Translations under genes and position numbers: made by a program
The notes under the pieces: generated by a model
Seen by the model: the letters and a program-made list of their open reading frames with translations, nothing else
Databases searched by the model: none
Told to the model about the DNA's origin: nothing
NCBI GenBank assembly: GCA_012221805.1
Contig: CP015195.1
Coordinates: 496,001 to 560,000 of the forward strand
Length of the DNA stretch: 64,000 bases
Direction of reading: 5' to 3'
Source of the DNA: Pasteurellaceae bacterium RH1A
Lineage (GTDB): Bacteria > Pseudomonadota > Gammaproteobacteria > Enterobacterales > Pasteurellaceae
Shown: positions 1 through 8,006 of the stretch, piece by piece
Numbering within the stretch: position 1 is the first letter of the stretch
Layout of the letters: each line of letters starts with the position of its first letter

Positions 1-345
1 ATTAAGACGCTTAAAACCAGCTCTAAAAATGAATTTTATTTAAAAATATATGAATGGAAGAGAAAACACCAGGAGTTTTTAAGTGAACGGTCAGATAAAC
101 CAAATGAAAAAGGGAAATACCCTTATAAACATCGAAGTGTAAGAAGTGCTGCTGCGAGTATTAAGCGTTATTATGAATATATTTTTACTTATGAGAAATA
201 TCCTGAATTAAATATTGAAAAGACAACAAATAGGATTGAAGGTTTATTTAAGGAACTAAAAGACAAATTACGTCCGCACAGCGGTTTAACAAGAAAGCAT
301 AAGATCTTGTTTATACAGGACTTTTTGAACAAAAAGAGTTGGTAA
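1..345 (+). pseudogene. IS256-like transposase, C-terminal part (cut by window edge)
   Basis: The reading frame is open from base 1 and ends at TAA 343-345, giving the last 114 residues of a transposase whose start lies outside the window. It contains ERSDKPNEKG, PYKHRSVR, TTNRIEGLFK and a C-terminal QDFLNKKSW. The same blocks occur in the transposase near 54.1 kb, at roughly 60% identity by eye, so the two are diverged members of one family and not recent copies. Family assignment (IS256-like, Zn-ribbon variant) rests on the better preserved 54 kb copy. The region is more A+T-rich than the neighbouring rpe gene. Whether this copy is intact cannot be judged here. Confidence 0.8.
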
Positions 346-430
346 GGATCTGTTAAAATAATCTTTACCAACTTTTTTGTCCTATAGAGGCATAAAGTGC
401 AAAAAGACCAACTATTTTGTCCTATATGCC
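1..430 (+). mobile_element. Right (3') end of an IS256-like insertion sequence
   Basis: After the transposase stop comes an 85-bp tail ending in ACTATTTTGTCCTATATGCC. This is the counterpart of the terminal repeat ACTATTTTGTCTATTATGCC of the 54 kb element. A second, inner copy (ACTTTTTTGTCCTATAGAGG) lies about 50 bp inside, so the 3' end carries a doubled terminal repeat. The element stops about 20 bp from the rpe stop codon. The left end and any target duplication are outside the window. Confidence 0.7.
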
Positions 431-450
431 AATTTTCAACCCCTTGTCTT

Positions 451-1122
451 TTAGATCTTGGCCAGCTCCTGCCGCATTTGGTCGATGACAGCCTTGTAAT
501 CTGGCTGGTCAAAAATGGCCGAGCCTGCCACAAACATATCAGCCCCTGCCTGGGCAATCTGGGCAATATTATTGACCTTGACCCCGCCGTCCACTTCTAA
601 GCGGATATTATAGCCGCTCGCATCAATCCGCTTGCGGGCTTCTTTGAGCTTGTCCAAGGTGCTTGGAATAAAGGACTGGCCGCCAAAGCCAGGATTGACT
701 GACATGAGCAAAATCACATCCACCTTGTCCATCACATAGTCTAAATAGGTCAGTGGCGTGGCTGGGTTGAAGACCAGGCCAGACTTACAGCCCTGATCCC
801 GAATAAGCTGGAGGGTGCGGTCGATATGTTCAGTCGCCTCTGGGTGGAAGGTGATGTAATCCGCCCCTGCCTTGGCGAAATCAGGGATTAAACGTTCCAC
901 AGGCTTGGCCATAAGATGCACGTCAATGGGGCAGGTGATGCCACAATCCCGTAGGGCCTGGCAGATGGCTGGGCCAAAGGTCAGATTAGGCACATAGTGG
1001 TTGTCCATCACATCAAAATGAATCAGATCTGCACCTGCCTCCAGCACCTTTTGGACATCATCGCCCAGGCGGGCAAGGTCGGCAGATAGAATGGAAGGAG
1101 CAATTAAAAAGGGTTGTTTCAT
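451..1122 (-). CDS. rpe: Ribulose-phosphate 3-epimerase
   Basis: This 223-residue TIM-barrel protein interconverts ribulose 5-phosphate and xylulose 5-phosphate in the cytosolic pentose phosphate pathway. Family marks are [13 protein letters not shown] near the N-terminus, the metal-binding H35 and D37 in [14 protein letters not shown], the VHLMAKP block, and the phosphate-binding [11 protein letters not shown] segment near residues 175-185. Length is normal for the family. It lies downstream of rsmB on the same strand, separated by a REPIN-like palindrome. Its 3' end is only about 20 bp from the end of an insertion sequence, so its terminator may have been displaced. Confidence 0.96.
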   Translation of the reverse strand: MKQPFLIAPSILSADLARLGDDVQKVLEAGADLIHFDVMDNHYVPNLTFGPAICQALRDCGITCPIDVHLMAKPVERLIPDFAKAGADYITFHPEATEHIDRTLQLIRDQGCKSGLVFNPATPLTYLDYVMDKVDVILLMSVNPGFGGQSFIPSTLDKLKEARKRIDASGYNIRLEVDGGVKVNNIAQIAQAGADMFVAGSAIFDQPDYKAVIDQMRQELAKI

Positions 1123-1152
1123 AGGGCCTCACAACTGAATTCAACACAAAAG

Positions 1153-1228
1153 GATCGCGCCAGCGTCCACGCTGGTGCGGATAAGCTCTTGATTTATAAG
1201 GCACCAGCGTGGAGGCTGGCGCTATCAT
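1153..1228. repeat. REPIN-like double palindrome, copy 1
   Basis: Two inverted arms, GCGCCAGCGTCCACGCTGG and CCAGCGTGGAGGCTGGCGC, are separated by about 30 bp. Each arm is itself nearly palindromic. It lies between rsmB and rpe, both on the minus strand. Confidence 0.85.
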
Positions 1229-1273
1229 ATTTTAGTGCATACCGTAACACAAATTACTTTTTCAAACTGCGAC

Positions 1274-2578
1274 CTAGATCACGGTTTTGACTAATTTTGC
1301 ATAGAAGAAACCATCGCCGCCCAGCTCGCTTGGCAAGAATTGTTTTTCCAGCACCTTTTCACCCCCAAAATCCATCTCAACCAGTCGGGCAGTTGGCTCA
1401 ACCTCCAAAAAACGGGCGATTTGTTGGCTGTTTTCTTCTGGCAAGATGGAGCAAGTGGCATAAAGCAGCACCCCGTTTGGCTTGAGCCTTTGCCAGAGAG
1501 CCTTGAGGATCTTGGCTTGCAGGGCGGCCAGCTCGGCAATATCTTCTTCCTTGCGTAGCCATTTAATATCTGGGTGGCGGCGGATCACGCCCGTAGCGGA
1601 ACAAGGAGCATCCAGCAAAATGCGGTCAAAGAGCAGGCCTTCTTCTAACCATTGGTCAGGCCTTGAGGCATCGCCACAAATGACTTGTGCCTGCTGGCCC
1701 AAACGAGCCAGGTTTTCTTCCACCCGCTTGAGGCGGTTAGCCTCAATATCCAGGGCAATCACACGGGCCTGGGGGGCATTTTCCAGAATGTGGGTGGTTT
1801 TGCCGCCAGGAGCAGCACAAGCATCTAAAATCAGCTCGCCATTTTGGGCCTCAAGCAGCTTGGCCGACCACTGGGCATGGGCATCCTGCACCGTGGCCCA
1901 GCCCTCTGCAAAATGGGGCAGTTGGCTGACGGCCAAGGGTTTTTCCAAAAGCAGGGCGCAATCTGGCAGGCAAGCGGTCAAATCTTGTGGATTTTTTGCA
2001 AGTCCCTCTCCCAACAGGGCCTGATAGCCGGCCACCGAACTATGCTGGGGATTAACCCGAATCCACATAGGCGGCTTTTGGTTATTGGCGGCAATAATCT
2101 CCCGCCAGTTGGGGTAAACCTTCTTAATCTTGTTCACAAACCAGTCTGGGTGCAGGGTCAGCCAATGTTTATCTGCCACCGCCAGTAGAGCCTCTTTTTC
2201 CCGCAGGAAACGGCGCAGCACCCCATTGACCAGGGCCTTGAACTTATCCACCTTTAGGCTATGTGTCGCCTTGACGGCCTCATCCACCACCGCAAAGTCA
2301 GGAGAGCGCAGGTAAATCAACTGATAGAGGCTGACCAAGAGCAGACAATGCACCAGGCGGGTCTTGCCCTTAAGCGGCTTTTCTAAGAGCCTCCCCAGCA
2401 CCTTTTCCAAGCGGGGAAGGACACGGCAGACCCCAAAGGTAATTTCTTGAAGCAGGGGCAGATCCTTGGCTTCCAGCTGGTTTTGGGCCTCGGGCAGGAG
2501 GCTGGACAGGGACTTACCCCCATCTAAGACCTCAAGCATAATCTGTGCCGAAAGGGCACGGGCAGAAAGTTTTTTCAT
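1274..2578 (-). CDS. rsmB: 16S rRNA (cytosine-967-C5)-methyltransferase
   Basis: A 434-residue protein that methylates C967 of 16S rRNA using S-adenosylmethionine. The N-terminal 140 residues match the NusB-like RNA-binding domain. The C-terminal half is a Rossmann methyltransferase with the SAM motif [15 protein letters not shown], the [18 protein letters not shown] block containing one conserved Cys, and the catalytic Cys in [10 protein letters not shown]. Length is that of E. coli RsmB (about 429). It is divergent from roxA, which modifies the ribosome as well; in many gammaproteobacteria rsmB follows fmt/def, which are not present here. Confidence 0.95.
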   Translation of the reverse strand: MKKLSARALSAQIMLEVLDGGKSLSSLLPEAQNQLEAKDLPLLQEITFGVCRVLPRLEKVLGRLLEKPLKGKTRLVHCLLLVSLYQLIYLRSPDFAVVDEAVKATHSLKVDKFKALVNGVLRRFLREKEALLAVADKHWLTLHPDWFVNKIKKVYPNWREIIAANNQKPPMWIRVNPQHSSVAGYQALLGEGLAKNPQDLTACLPDCALLLEKPLAVSQLPHFAEGWATVQDAHAQWSAKLLEAQNGELILDACAAPGGKTTHILENAPQARVIALDIEANRLKRVEENLARLGQQAQVICGDASRPDQWLEEGLLFDRILLDAPCSATGVIRRHPDIKWLRKEEDIAELAALQAKILKALWQRLKPNGVLLYATCSILPEENSQQIARFLEVEPTARLVEMDFGGEKVLEKQFLPSELGGDGFFYAKLVKTVI

Positions 2579-2667
2579 TATTTATGTGCTAAAACATTGA
2601 GTGATAAAGTAATTTCAGGTAATTTAACAACATTTCCTGCTTAAAAGCAAAGACTAAGGAGCCTCCC

Positions 2668-3873
2668 ATGAATATTCCACTCTGCTTACCTGAAAACATC
2701 ACGCCTGAACAATTCCTGCGTGACTACTGGCAGAAAAAGCCCCTGCTCATTCGCAATGGCCTGCCGCAGATTGTCGGCCAGTTCACCCCTGAAGACATCA
2801 TTGACTTAGCTCAGGAAGAGGAGGTAACCGCCCGTTTAATCCAAACCCAACAAACGGCCGAGGGCGAGAAATGGGCGTTGAAACGTAGTCCCTTGGCGGC
2901 AGAAGATTTTGAAAACCTGCCTGAACAGTGGTCGGTTTTGGTGCAGAACTTGGAGCAATGGTCGCCTGAATTGGGCGAGCTGTGGCAGGCCTTTAACTAC
3001 ATTCCCCAATGGCAGCGGGACGACATTATGGTCTCCTTCGCCCCAGAAGGCGGCTCGGTTGGCCGCCACTATGATGAATATGATGTCTTCTTAGTTCAGG
3101 GCTATGGCCACCGCCGCTGGCAGCTGGGCAAGTGGTGCGATGCCAGCACGGAATTTAAGCCTAATCAGCCAATTCGCATTTTTGATGATATGGGCGAGAT
3201 CATTTTTGATGAAATCTTAGCCCCAGGCGATGTGCTTTATGTGCCATCCCGCCTTTCTCATTACGGCGTAGCCCAAGATGATTGCTTGACCTTCTCTTTC
3301 GGCCTACGCTTCCCCAATGCGGCCGATCTCTTGGAAAATCTTTGCAAGACCCTTGAGCACCAAGGCGAAGTGTTTGAAACCAGCCACTTTCACCTGCCTT
3401 TCCGCCTCTCACCAAGCGAGCAACCTAACGCCCTGTTAGACCCTGCTATGGTGGCCAGCTTCAAGGCACGACTGATTGAACTTTTGCAACATTCCGACCA
3501 ATTTGACCCGCTTTTCACCCACAGTGTGGCAACAGCGGCCAGCACCCGCCGTTATGAACAACTGGAAGTTGAGGGCGAAAATTATCCTGATGAAGTCCAA
3601 GAGATCTTAGAAGAAGGCGGTTGGGTACAACAAGATGCCAATGTGAAGATCCTCTACACCGAAAACCCTCTGAAGGTTTATGTCAATGGCCAATGGATTG
3701 ATGAACTCAACGAGGCCGAGGCCAATCTTCTGGTTCGCATTGCCAATGGCGATGCCATTTCTTGGAACAAGCTGGCCTCCAAGGCTGCCAGCCAAGATGA
3801 GTTGGAACTCCTCTTAGACGTGCTGTGCGACTGGCTAGACAGCGGCTGGGTCATTTTAAGAGAAGCAGAGTAA
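2668..3873 (+). CDS. roxA: 50S ribosomal protein L16 arginine 3-hydroxylase (cupin/JmjC)
   Basis: This 401-residue protein belongs to the YcfD/RoxA family of Fe(II)/2-oxoglutarate oxygenases that hydroxylate an arginine of ribosomal protein L16. The facial triad is visible as H134 and D136 in VGRHYDEYDVF and H198 in SRLSHYGV. The start is fixed by the SD sequence AAGGAG upstream of ATGAATATTC. The C-terminal 150 residues form the winged-helix dimerisation part found in RoxA. E. coli RoxA is about 373 residues, so this one is slightly long. No partner genes are adjacent; rpmH follows after a promoter region. Confidence 0.9.
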   Translation: MNIPLCLPENITPEQFLRDYWQKKPLLIRNGLPQIVGQFTPEDIIDLAQEEEVTARLIQTQQTAEGEKWALKRSPLAAEDFENLPEQWSVLVQNLEQWSPELGELWQAFNYIPQWQRDDIMVSFAPEGGSVGRHYDEYDVFLVQGYGHRRWQLGKWCDASTEFKPNQPIRIFDDMGEIIFDEILAPGDVLYVPSRLSHYGVAQDDCLTFSFGLRFPNAADLLENLCKTLEHQGEVFETSHFHLPFRLSPSEQPNALLDPAMVASFKARLIELLQHSDQFDPLFTHSVATAASTRRYEQLEVEGENYPDEVQEILEEGGWVQQDANVKILYTENPLKVYVNGQWIDELNEAEANLLVRIANGDAISWNKLASKAASQDELELLLDVLCDWLDSGWVILREAE

Positions 3874-3889
3874 TTTCTTTGCTTTTGGC

Positions 3890-3918
3890 TTGCCTTTTGA
3901 TTTACAAGCTGTTAGAAT
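3890..3918 (+). promoter_or_regulatory. Predicted sigma70 promoter for rpmH-rnpA-yidD
   Basis: A -35 box TTGCCT and a -10 box TAGAAT are separated by exactly 17 bp, about 65 bp ahead of the rpmH start. Confidence 0.5.
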
Positions 3919-3982
3919 TGCGTCCTCTTTTTATGGCTCTTATTTGGTTCTTGAAACCAAGCAATATTTTTAGGTAATAACG

Positions 3983-4117
3983 ATGAAACGTACATTTCAA
4001 CCTTCTGTATTAAAACGTGCTCGTACACACGGCTTCCGTGCTCGTATGGCAACAAAAAATGGCCGTCAAGTATTAGCACGCCGTCGTGCTAAAGGTCGTA
4101 AAAGTTTATCAGCTTAA
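3983..4117 (+). CDS. rpmH: 50S ribosomal protein L34
   Basis: This 44-residue, highly basic protein begins [18 protein letters not shown] and ends [11 protein letters not shown], the almost invariant L34 sequence. It is a structural component of the large ribosomal subunit. The SD sequence TAGGTAATAACG precedes the ATG. It is the first gene of rpmH-rnpA-yidD, with rnpA starting 10 bp after its stop. In E. coli rpmH is divergent from dnaA; here the cluster lies beyond the 3' end of dnaA-dnaN-recF and faces it, so the local order has been rearranged. Confidence 0.97.
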   Translation: MKRTFQPSVLKRARTHGFRARMATKNGRQVLARRRAKGRKSLSA

Positions 4118-4127
4118 TTTGCATTAA

Positions 4128-4505
4128 GTGAATAAGCAAAACTTTTCTCGGGAGCTACGTTTGTTAGCTCCCGTTCAATTTAAAGCTGTCTTTGAACAGC
4201 CCCTTCGTGCTAGCACGCCCCAACTCTCACTGCTTTCTCGCCCTAATCAACTCAACCACCCTCGTTTAGGTTTAACCGTGGCCAAGAAAAATCTTAAAAG
4301 AGCCCACGACAGAAATCGCATCAAACGCATTGTGCGTGAAAGTTTCCGCCAGAAGCAACATGAATTGCCTGCCCACGATTTTGTCTTCCTCACCCGCCCA
4401 GGCATTGGCAAATTAGACAACAAAACCCTGTTTGAAACCCTGGAAAAACTATGGCAACGCCACATTCGCCTAAGCAAACAAGAGAACAGCCCAAGATCAG
4501 CCTAA
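4128..4505 (+). CDS. rnpA: Ribonuclease P protein component
   Basis: A 125-residue basic protein that assists the RNase P RNA in 5' maturation of tRNAs. The signature RNR block is seen in [15 protein letters not shown], preceded by [14 protein letters not shown]. The start is GTG at 4128, which gives the usual N-terminus and is placed 10 bp after rpmH. The stop codon overlaps the start of yidD (TAATG), so the two are probably translationally coupled. Confidence 0.95.
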   Translation: MNKQNFSRELRLLAPVQFKAVFEQPLRASTPQLSLLSRPNQLNHPRLGLTVAKKNLKRAHDRNRIKRIVRESFRQKQHELPAHDFVFLTRPGIGKLDNKTLFETLEKLWQRHIRLSKQENSPRSA

Positions 4506-4756
4506 TGGCTAGACTGGTACTGCTGCCCATTTATTTTTACCGCTATTTCATCAGCCCCCTAATCGGCCCCCGCTGCCGTTTTTATCCCACTTGCTCAACC
4601 TACGCTGTCCAAGCTATCCAGATCCATGGGGCTTTTAAAGGCTCTTATTTGGCGCTTAAGCGTATTTTACGCTGTAATCCACTAAGCGAAGGTGGGGAAG
4701 ACCCGGTACCGCCTAGGTGTGGTTGTCAGGCACCTCAAAAAGAAAAAGGGAAATAA
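4505..4756 (+). CDS. yidD: Membrane protein insertion efficiency factor YidD
   Basis: An 83-residue, membrane-associated amphipathic protein that helps YidC insert inner-membrane proteins. Family marks are [20 protein letters not shown], the second Cys block LKRILRCNP, and GGEDPVPP near the end. I place the start at ATG 4505, overlapping the rnpA stop by one base, which gives the normal length of about 85. An upstream in-frame ATG at 4451 inside rnpA would add 18 residues not typical of the family. The operon rnpA-yidD(-yidC) is classical, but yidC is not next here. Confidence 0.93.
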   Translation: MARLVLLPIYFYRYFISPLIGPRCRFYPTCSTYAVQAIQIHGAFKGSYLALKRILRCNPLSEGGEDPVPPRCGCQAPQKEKGK

Positions 4757-4772
4757 CAAGCGGTTATTTCCC
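4748..4772 (-). terminator. Hairpin terminator containing an uptake signal in its loop
   Basis: The stem GGGAAATAA / TTATTTCCC has the loop CAAGCGG, so the uptake core ACAAGCGGT (4756-4764) is built into the hairpin. On the minus strand it is followed by CTTTTTCTTTTT, so it most likely ends the xthA transcript. It overlaps the last codons of yidD. Confidence 0.55.
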
Positions 4773-4822
4773 CTTAAAAATTTGCAAAAAAGATCTATTT
4801 TAGACCCGCTTGTTGTAAATTT

Positions 4823-5650
4823 CTACCAATCAAACTCCAACAAAATCGGTGTATGATCCTGACGAGGGCCTGAGCTAATCATTTCTGACCGCTTAACCTG
4901 ATGGGCAACTCGGTTGCTGGTTAGCCAGTAGTCAATTCTCCAGCCCGTGTTTTTGATCTTACTGGTGCGGCTACGCTGTGCCCACCAGCTATACTGATCG
5001 GGAATATCGCCGTGAATATGGCGGAAGGTATCGGTAAAACCCTTGGCCAAGAGATTGGTAAAGCCTTCTCGTTCCTCATCGGTAAAACCTGGTGAAAAAC
5101 GGTTGCTGGCAGGGTTGGCCAGGTCGATTTCCTTGTGGGCAACGTTGTAGTCGCCTGTGGCCAAAACAGGCTTGATCTTATCCAGTTCCGCCAAATAGTT
5201 AGCATATTGAATATCCCAAAGTTGGCGGTCAGCCAGGCGTTTAAGCTCATCGCCCGCATTAGGGGTGTAAACTTGGGTCACGAAATAGTGTTCAAACTCC
5301 AAGGTAATCATCCGCCCCTCGCTGTCCATGGTGGATGGCGCCCCAATTTCAGGGTAGGTGATGATAGGGTTCAAGTATTTTTTATAGAGGAACATGGTGC
5401 CGGCATAGCCCTTGCGAGCCGGCTCAACGGAAGAACGCCAGGTGTTGAGATGATCAGGGAAAAGCTCCTCTAAGATCTCAAGGTGCTTCTTGGTCGGCCC
5501 AGTGCTGGCCAGCTTGGTTTCTTGAATGGCGATAATGTCGGCATCTTCTGCGACCAAGGTTTGCAGCACCTGACGGGAAAGCAGAGCGCGGTCGGAATCG
5601 CTGGTTAGAGCCGCGTTGAGGGAATCAATATTCCACGAAATTAACTTCAT
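4823..5650 (-). CDS. xthA: Exodeoxyribonuclease III / AP endonuclease (ExoA type)
   Basis: This 275-residue protein of the EEP nuclease fold cleaves DNA at abasic sites and degrades 3' ends in base-excision repair. Conserved blocks are SWNIDSLN, the metal ligand in IIAIQETKL, TQVYTPNAG, the GDYNVAH Asp/Asn pair, WRIDYWL, and the terminal RQDHTPILLEF with the catalytic His. The sequence resembles ExoA of streptococci and other Firmicutes much more than the 267-residue E. coli or H. influenzae XthA, as far as I can recall those sequences. It lies 96 bp beyond the reconstructed recF stop, on the same strand. Confidence 0.93.
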   Translation of the reverse strand: MKLISWNIDSLNAALTSDSDRALLSRQVLQTLVAEDADIIAIQETKLASTGPTKKHLEILEELFPDHLNTWRSSVEPARKGYAGTMFLYKKYLNPIITYPEIGAPSTMDSEGRMITLEFEHYFVTQVYTPNAGDELKRLADRQLWDIQYANYLAELDKIKPVLATGDYNVAHKEIDLANPASNRFSPGFTDEEREGFTNLLAKGFTDTFRHIHGDIPDQYSWWAQRSRTSKIKNTGWRIDYWLTSNRVAHQVKRSEMISSGPRQDHTPILLEFDW

Positions 5651-5787
5651 ATTTTTCCTTTGTTATCAATCAATCGGGGCGCAGTTTACCCATTCTCAGG
5701 CCTGCTTGCTAGGAAAAGTTTTCACTTGCAAAAATAGGGAAAAGTTTTACCGCTTGCTATCTTCCAAGCACTTAATTTGCCCTTGAT

Positions 5788-6849
5788 CTACTTTGAACAT
5801 CTTGTCCTCTTCGCCCCCCTGCAACCACTGCATTTGGTTAAGTTGCTCGGGGTGATGGCGGTGACAAAAACCTGGGAGCCACTTTGGCGTAGGCGGTGGG
5901 CCAAAAGCTCCCGCTTGGTTGGGTCGAGTTCAGAGGCAAAGTCGTCCACCAGAAAGAGGCACTGGCGTTGCTTTTCCTGCATGAGGTATTCGCCCTGAGC
6001 CAGCCTTAGGGCGCACATGAGCAGTTTAAGCTGGCCTCGGGAGAGGACATCTTCGACTGGCAGGCCCTGGGCCTTGAAGCGGAAGTCGGCCTTTTGCGGG
6101 CCAATCATGGTGTAGCCCATGGCTCGATCTCGCTCAAAGCCCTGGGCTAAAATCTCGGCATAATCTGCCCCTTTTTCCCAGCCTTGATGGAAGCTGACCC
6201 CAATTTCTAATTCTGGCAGAAAGAAGCGGCAGGTTTTTTCGATTTCAGGCCGTAGATCCTCAGCATAGGCTGATCTGAGATCACTGACCACTTGGGCCAG
6301 GCGGGCCAGTTCCAGATCCCAGGGTTTGAGTCCGGCATAGGTTCTAACTTGATTAAGCGCCGCATTACGCTGCTTGAGCAGGCGTTTGAGGTTGGCCCAG
6401 TGGAGGAAAAATTCCTTGTGCTGGTGGAAGAGGCCCCAGTCTAAAAAGGCCCGGCGGTAGGTCGGCCCGCCGTTGAGCAGGGTTAGGCCTTCAGGGGTAA
6501 TCACCTGCATAGGCAGAAGTTGGGCCAGGTCGGCAATTTTATTACCATCTTCCCCATTGATTTTCAACACCGTATCACCCTGGCGTTTCTTCTGAATGCC
6601 CACCGACCAGCTATGCTGGCCCTCGTCAATCTTACCGTGCAGGACAAAATCGTCCTTGTCGTAATGAATAATCCGATTGCTGATATGGCTTTTGAAGGAA
6701 CGGCCGTGGCCCAGGTAGAAGATGGCTTCCAGCAGGCTGGTCTTGCCACTGCCGTTGTCGCCTACCAAAAAGTTAAACTTGGGGCTGAGATCCAAATCGA
6801 CATCAGTCAGGTTGCGGAAGTTTTGTATGATCAGGCGGGAAAGGGACAT
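5788..6849 (-). CDS. recF: DNA replication and repair protein RecF, C-terminus frameshifted
   Basis: RecF is an SMC-like ATPase that loads RecA at gaps with RecO and RecR. Walker A is GDNGSGKT at residues 30-37, the ABC signature is VLSRGQLKLL, and Walker B/D-loop is LFLVDDFASELD. After QVFVTAIT the frame reads an unrelated basic tail (SNLTKCSGCRGAKR) and stops. One frame over, the minus strand encodes EQLNQMQWLQGG, then KMFKVDQGQI, up to a TAA at 5747-5749, which is the expected RecF ending. A single base is therefore missing in the G-run at 5849-5852. Restored length would be about 367 residues. It is the third gene of dnaA-dnaN-recF. Confidence 0.9.
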   Translation of the reverse strand: MSLSRLIIQNFRNLTDVDLDLSPKFNFLVGDNGSGKTSLLEAIFYLGHGRSFKSHISNRIIHYDKDDFVLHGKIDEGQHSWSVGIQKKRQGDTVLKINGEDGNKIADLAQLLPMQVITPEGLTLLNGGPTYRRAFLDWGLFHQHKEFFLHWANLKRLLKQRNAALNQVRTYAGLKPWDLELARLAQVVSDLRSAYAEDLRPEIEKTCRFFLPELEIGVSFHQGWEKGADYAEILAQGFERDRAMGYTMIGPQKADFRFKAQGLPVEDVLSRGQLKLLMCALRLAQGEYLMQEKQRQCLFLVDDFASELDPTKRELLAHRLRQSGSQVFVTAITPSNLTKCSGCRGAKRTRCSK

Positions 6850-6893
6850 AGGAAATCAGGGTGGGCAATCGCCCACCATTGGAAAAAGACCGA

Positions 6894-7997
6894 TTATAAA
6901 CGCATTGGCATAATCACATATTCTGCGGTGGAATTGTCGCAGTCCTCAATCAGACAACTGGAGGAGGCATCCACCAGACTGATACGAACCCGCTCACAAC
7001 GTAGGGTGTTGAGCACATCCAGCAGGTAGCTAACGTTAAAGCCCACTTCCATATCAATGTTTTGGTAGGCCACATCCACGATTTCCTCAGCCTCTTCCTG
7101 CTCTGGGTTGTTGGCGGTGATCTTAAGTTGGTTTTGGCTTAAGGCCAAACGCACCCCACGGAAGCGTTCATTGGAAAGAATGGCCGCCCGCACCAAGGCC
7201 CGTTTGAGGACTTCGGCTTCGGCCTCAACAATGCGATCGGCATTGCGAGGTAAAACACGGCGGTAGTCTGGGAAGCGGCCGTCAATGAGTTTGGAGGTAA
7301 AGACAATCCCGTTCATAGAGACCCGCAGGTTGCTGGTGCCGATTTCTAAACGCACACCTTCATCGCCATTGCCCAAGAGGCGGGCCAGTTCCAGCACGGC
7401 CTTGCGGGGCACAATGACTGAATGGCTTGGCAGTTCCTGGCTAAGTGCCATGGTGCAGACCGCTAAACGGTGACCATCGGTAGCCACAGTGCGGAGTAGG
7501 TTACCCTCGGTTTCAAACTTCATCCCGTTGAGGAAGTAGCGGGCATCCTGGTTGGCCATGGAGAACTGGGTGGCGTCAATCAGGCGGGCCAGGGTGGCTT
7601 GATCCAGATTGAAATCCACTTCAGGCGACCAGTCCATCAAATTTGGATAGTCCTCGGCCGGCAGGGTGGCTAGGGTAAATTTACTGCGGGAGGCCTTGAT
7701 GAGAGCCTTGTCCTGCTCAAATTGAACCGAAATCAGGCTGTCGTCTGGCAGGCTCTTACAAATATCTAAGAACTTCTTGGCAGGTATTGTAAATTTTCCT
7801 GAAAAATCAACCGCTTGTACCAATTCTGCCTGGGTGGTCAGTTCCACTTCCAAGTCTGTTCCTGTGAGGAAAACACGATCGTTTTGCACTTCCACCAAGA
7901 TATTGCTGATAACCGGCAAGGTCGGGCGGCTACTTAATACGCCACACACCTGTTGGAGGGGTTTGAGCAACTGCTCACGGCTAATAGTAAATTGCAT
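6894..7997 (-). CDS. dnaN: DNA polymerase III beta subunit (sliding clamp)
   Basis: A 367-residue protein with three repeated clamp domains, forming the ring dimer that tethers DNA polymerase III to DNA. It begins MQFTISREQLLKPLQQVCGVLSSRPTLPVISNIL and ends in ECDNSTAEYVIMPMRL, the family's C-terminal edge. Length matches E. coli DnaN (366). It starts 9 bp after the dnaA stop and is followed by recF after 44 bp, so the three are one operon. An exact uptake signal core lies inside the gene at 7810-7818. Confidence 0.97.
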   Translation of the reverse strand: MQFTISREQLLKPLQQVCGVLSSRPTLPVISNILVEVQNDRVFLTGTDLEVELTTQAELVQAVDFSGKFTIPAKKFLDICKSLPDDSLISVQFEQDKALIKASRSKFTLATLPAEDYPNLMDWSPEVDFNLDQATLARLIDATQFSMANQDARYFLNGMKFETEGNLLRTVATDGHRLAVCTMALSQELPSHSVIVPRKAVLELARLLGNGDEGVRLEIGTSNLRVSMNGIVFTSKLIDGRFPDYRRVLPRNADRIVEAEAEVLKRALVRAAILSNERFRGVRLALSQNQLKITANNPEQEEAEEIVDVAYQNIDMEVGFNVSYLLDVLNTLRCERVRISLVDASSSCLIEDCDNSTAEYVIMPMRL

Positions 7998-8006
7998 AGG
8001 GCTTCC

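Noticed and set aside
1482..2024. A 180-codon frame antisense to rsmB
   Set aside because: Ser/Arg-rich shadow of a conserved gene with no SD or domain.
4451..4504. An N-terminal extension of yidD
   Set aside because: It is wholly inside rnpA, atypical for the family, and the TAATG junction at 4503-4507 is a better start.
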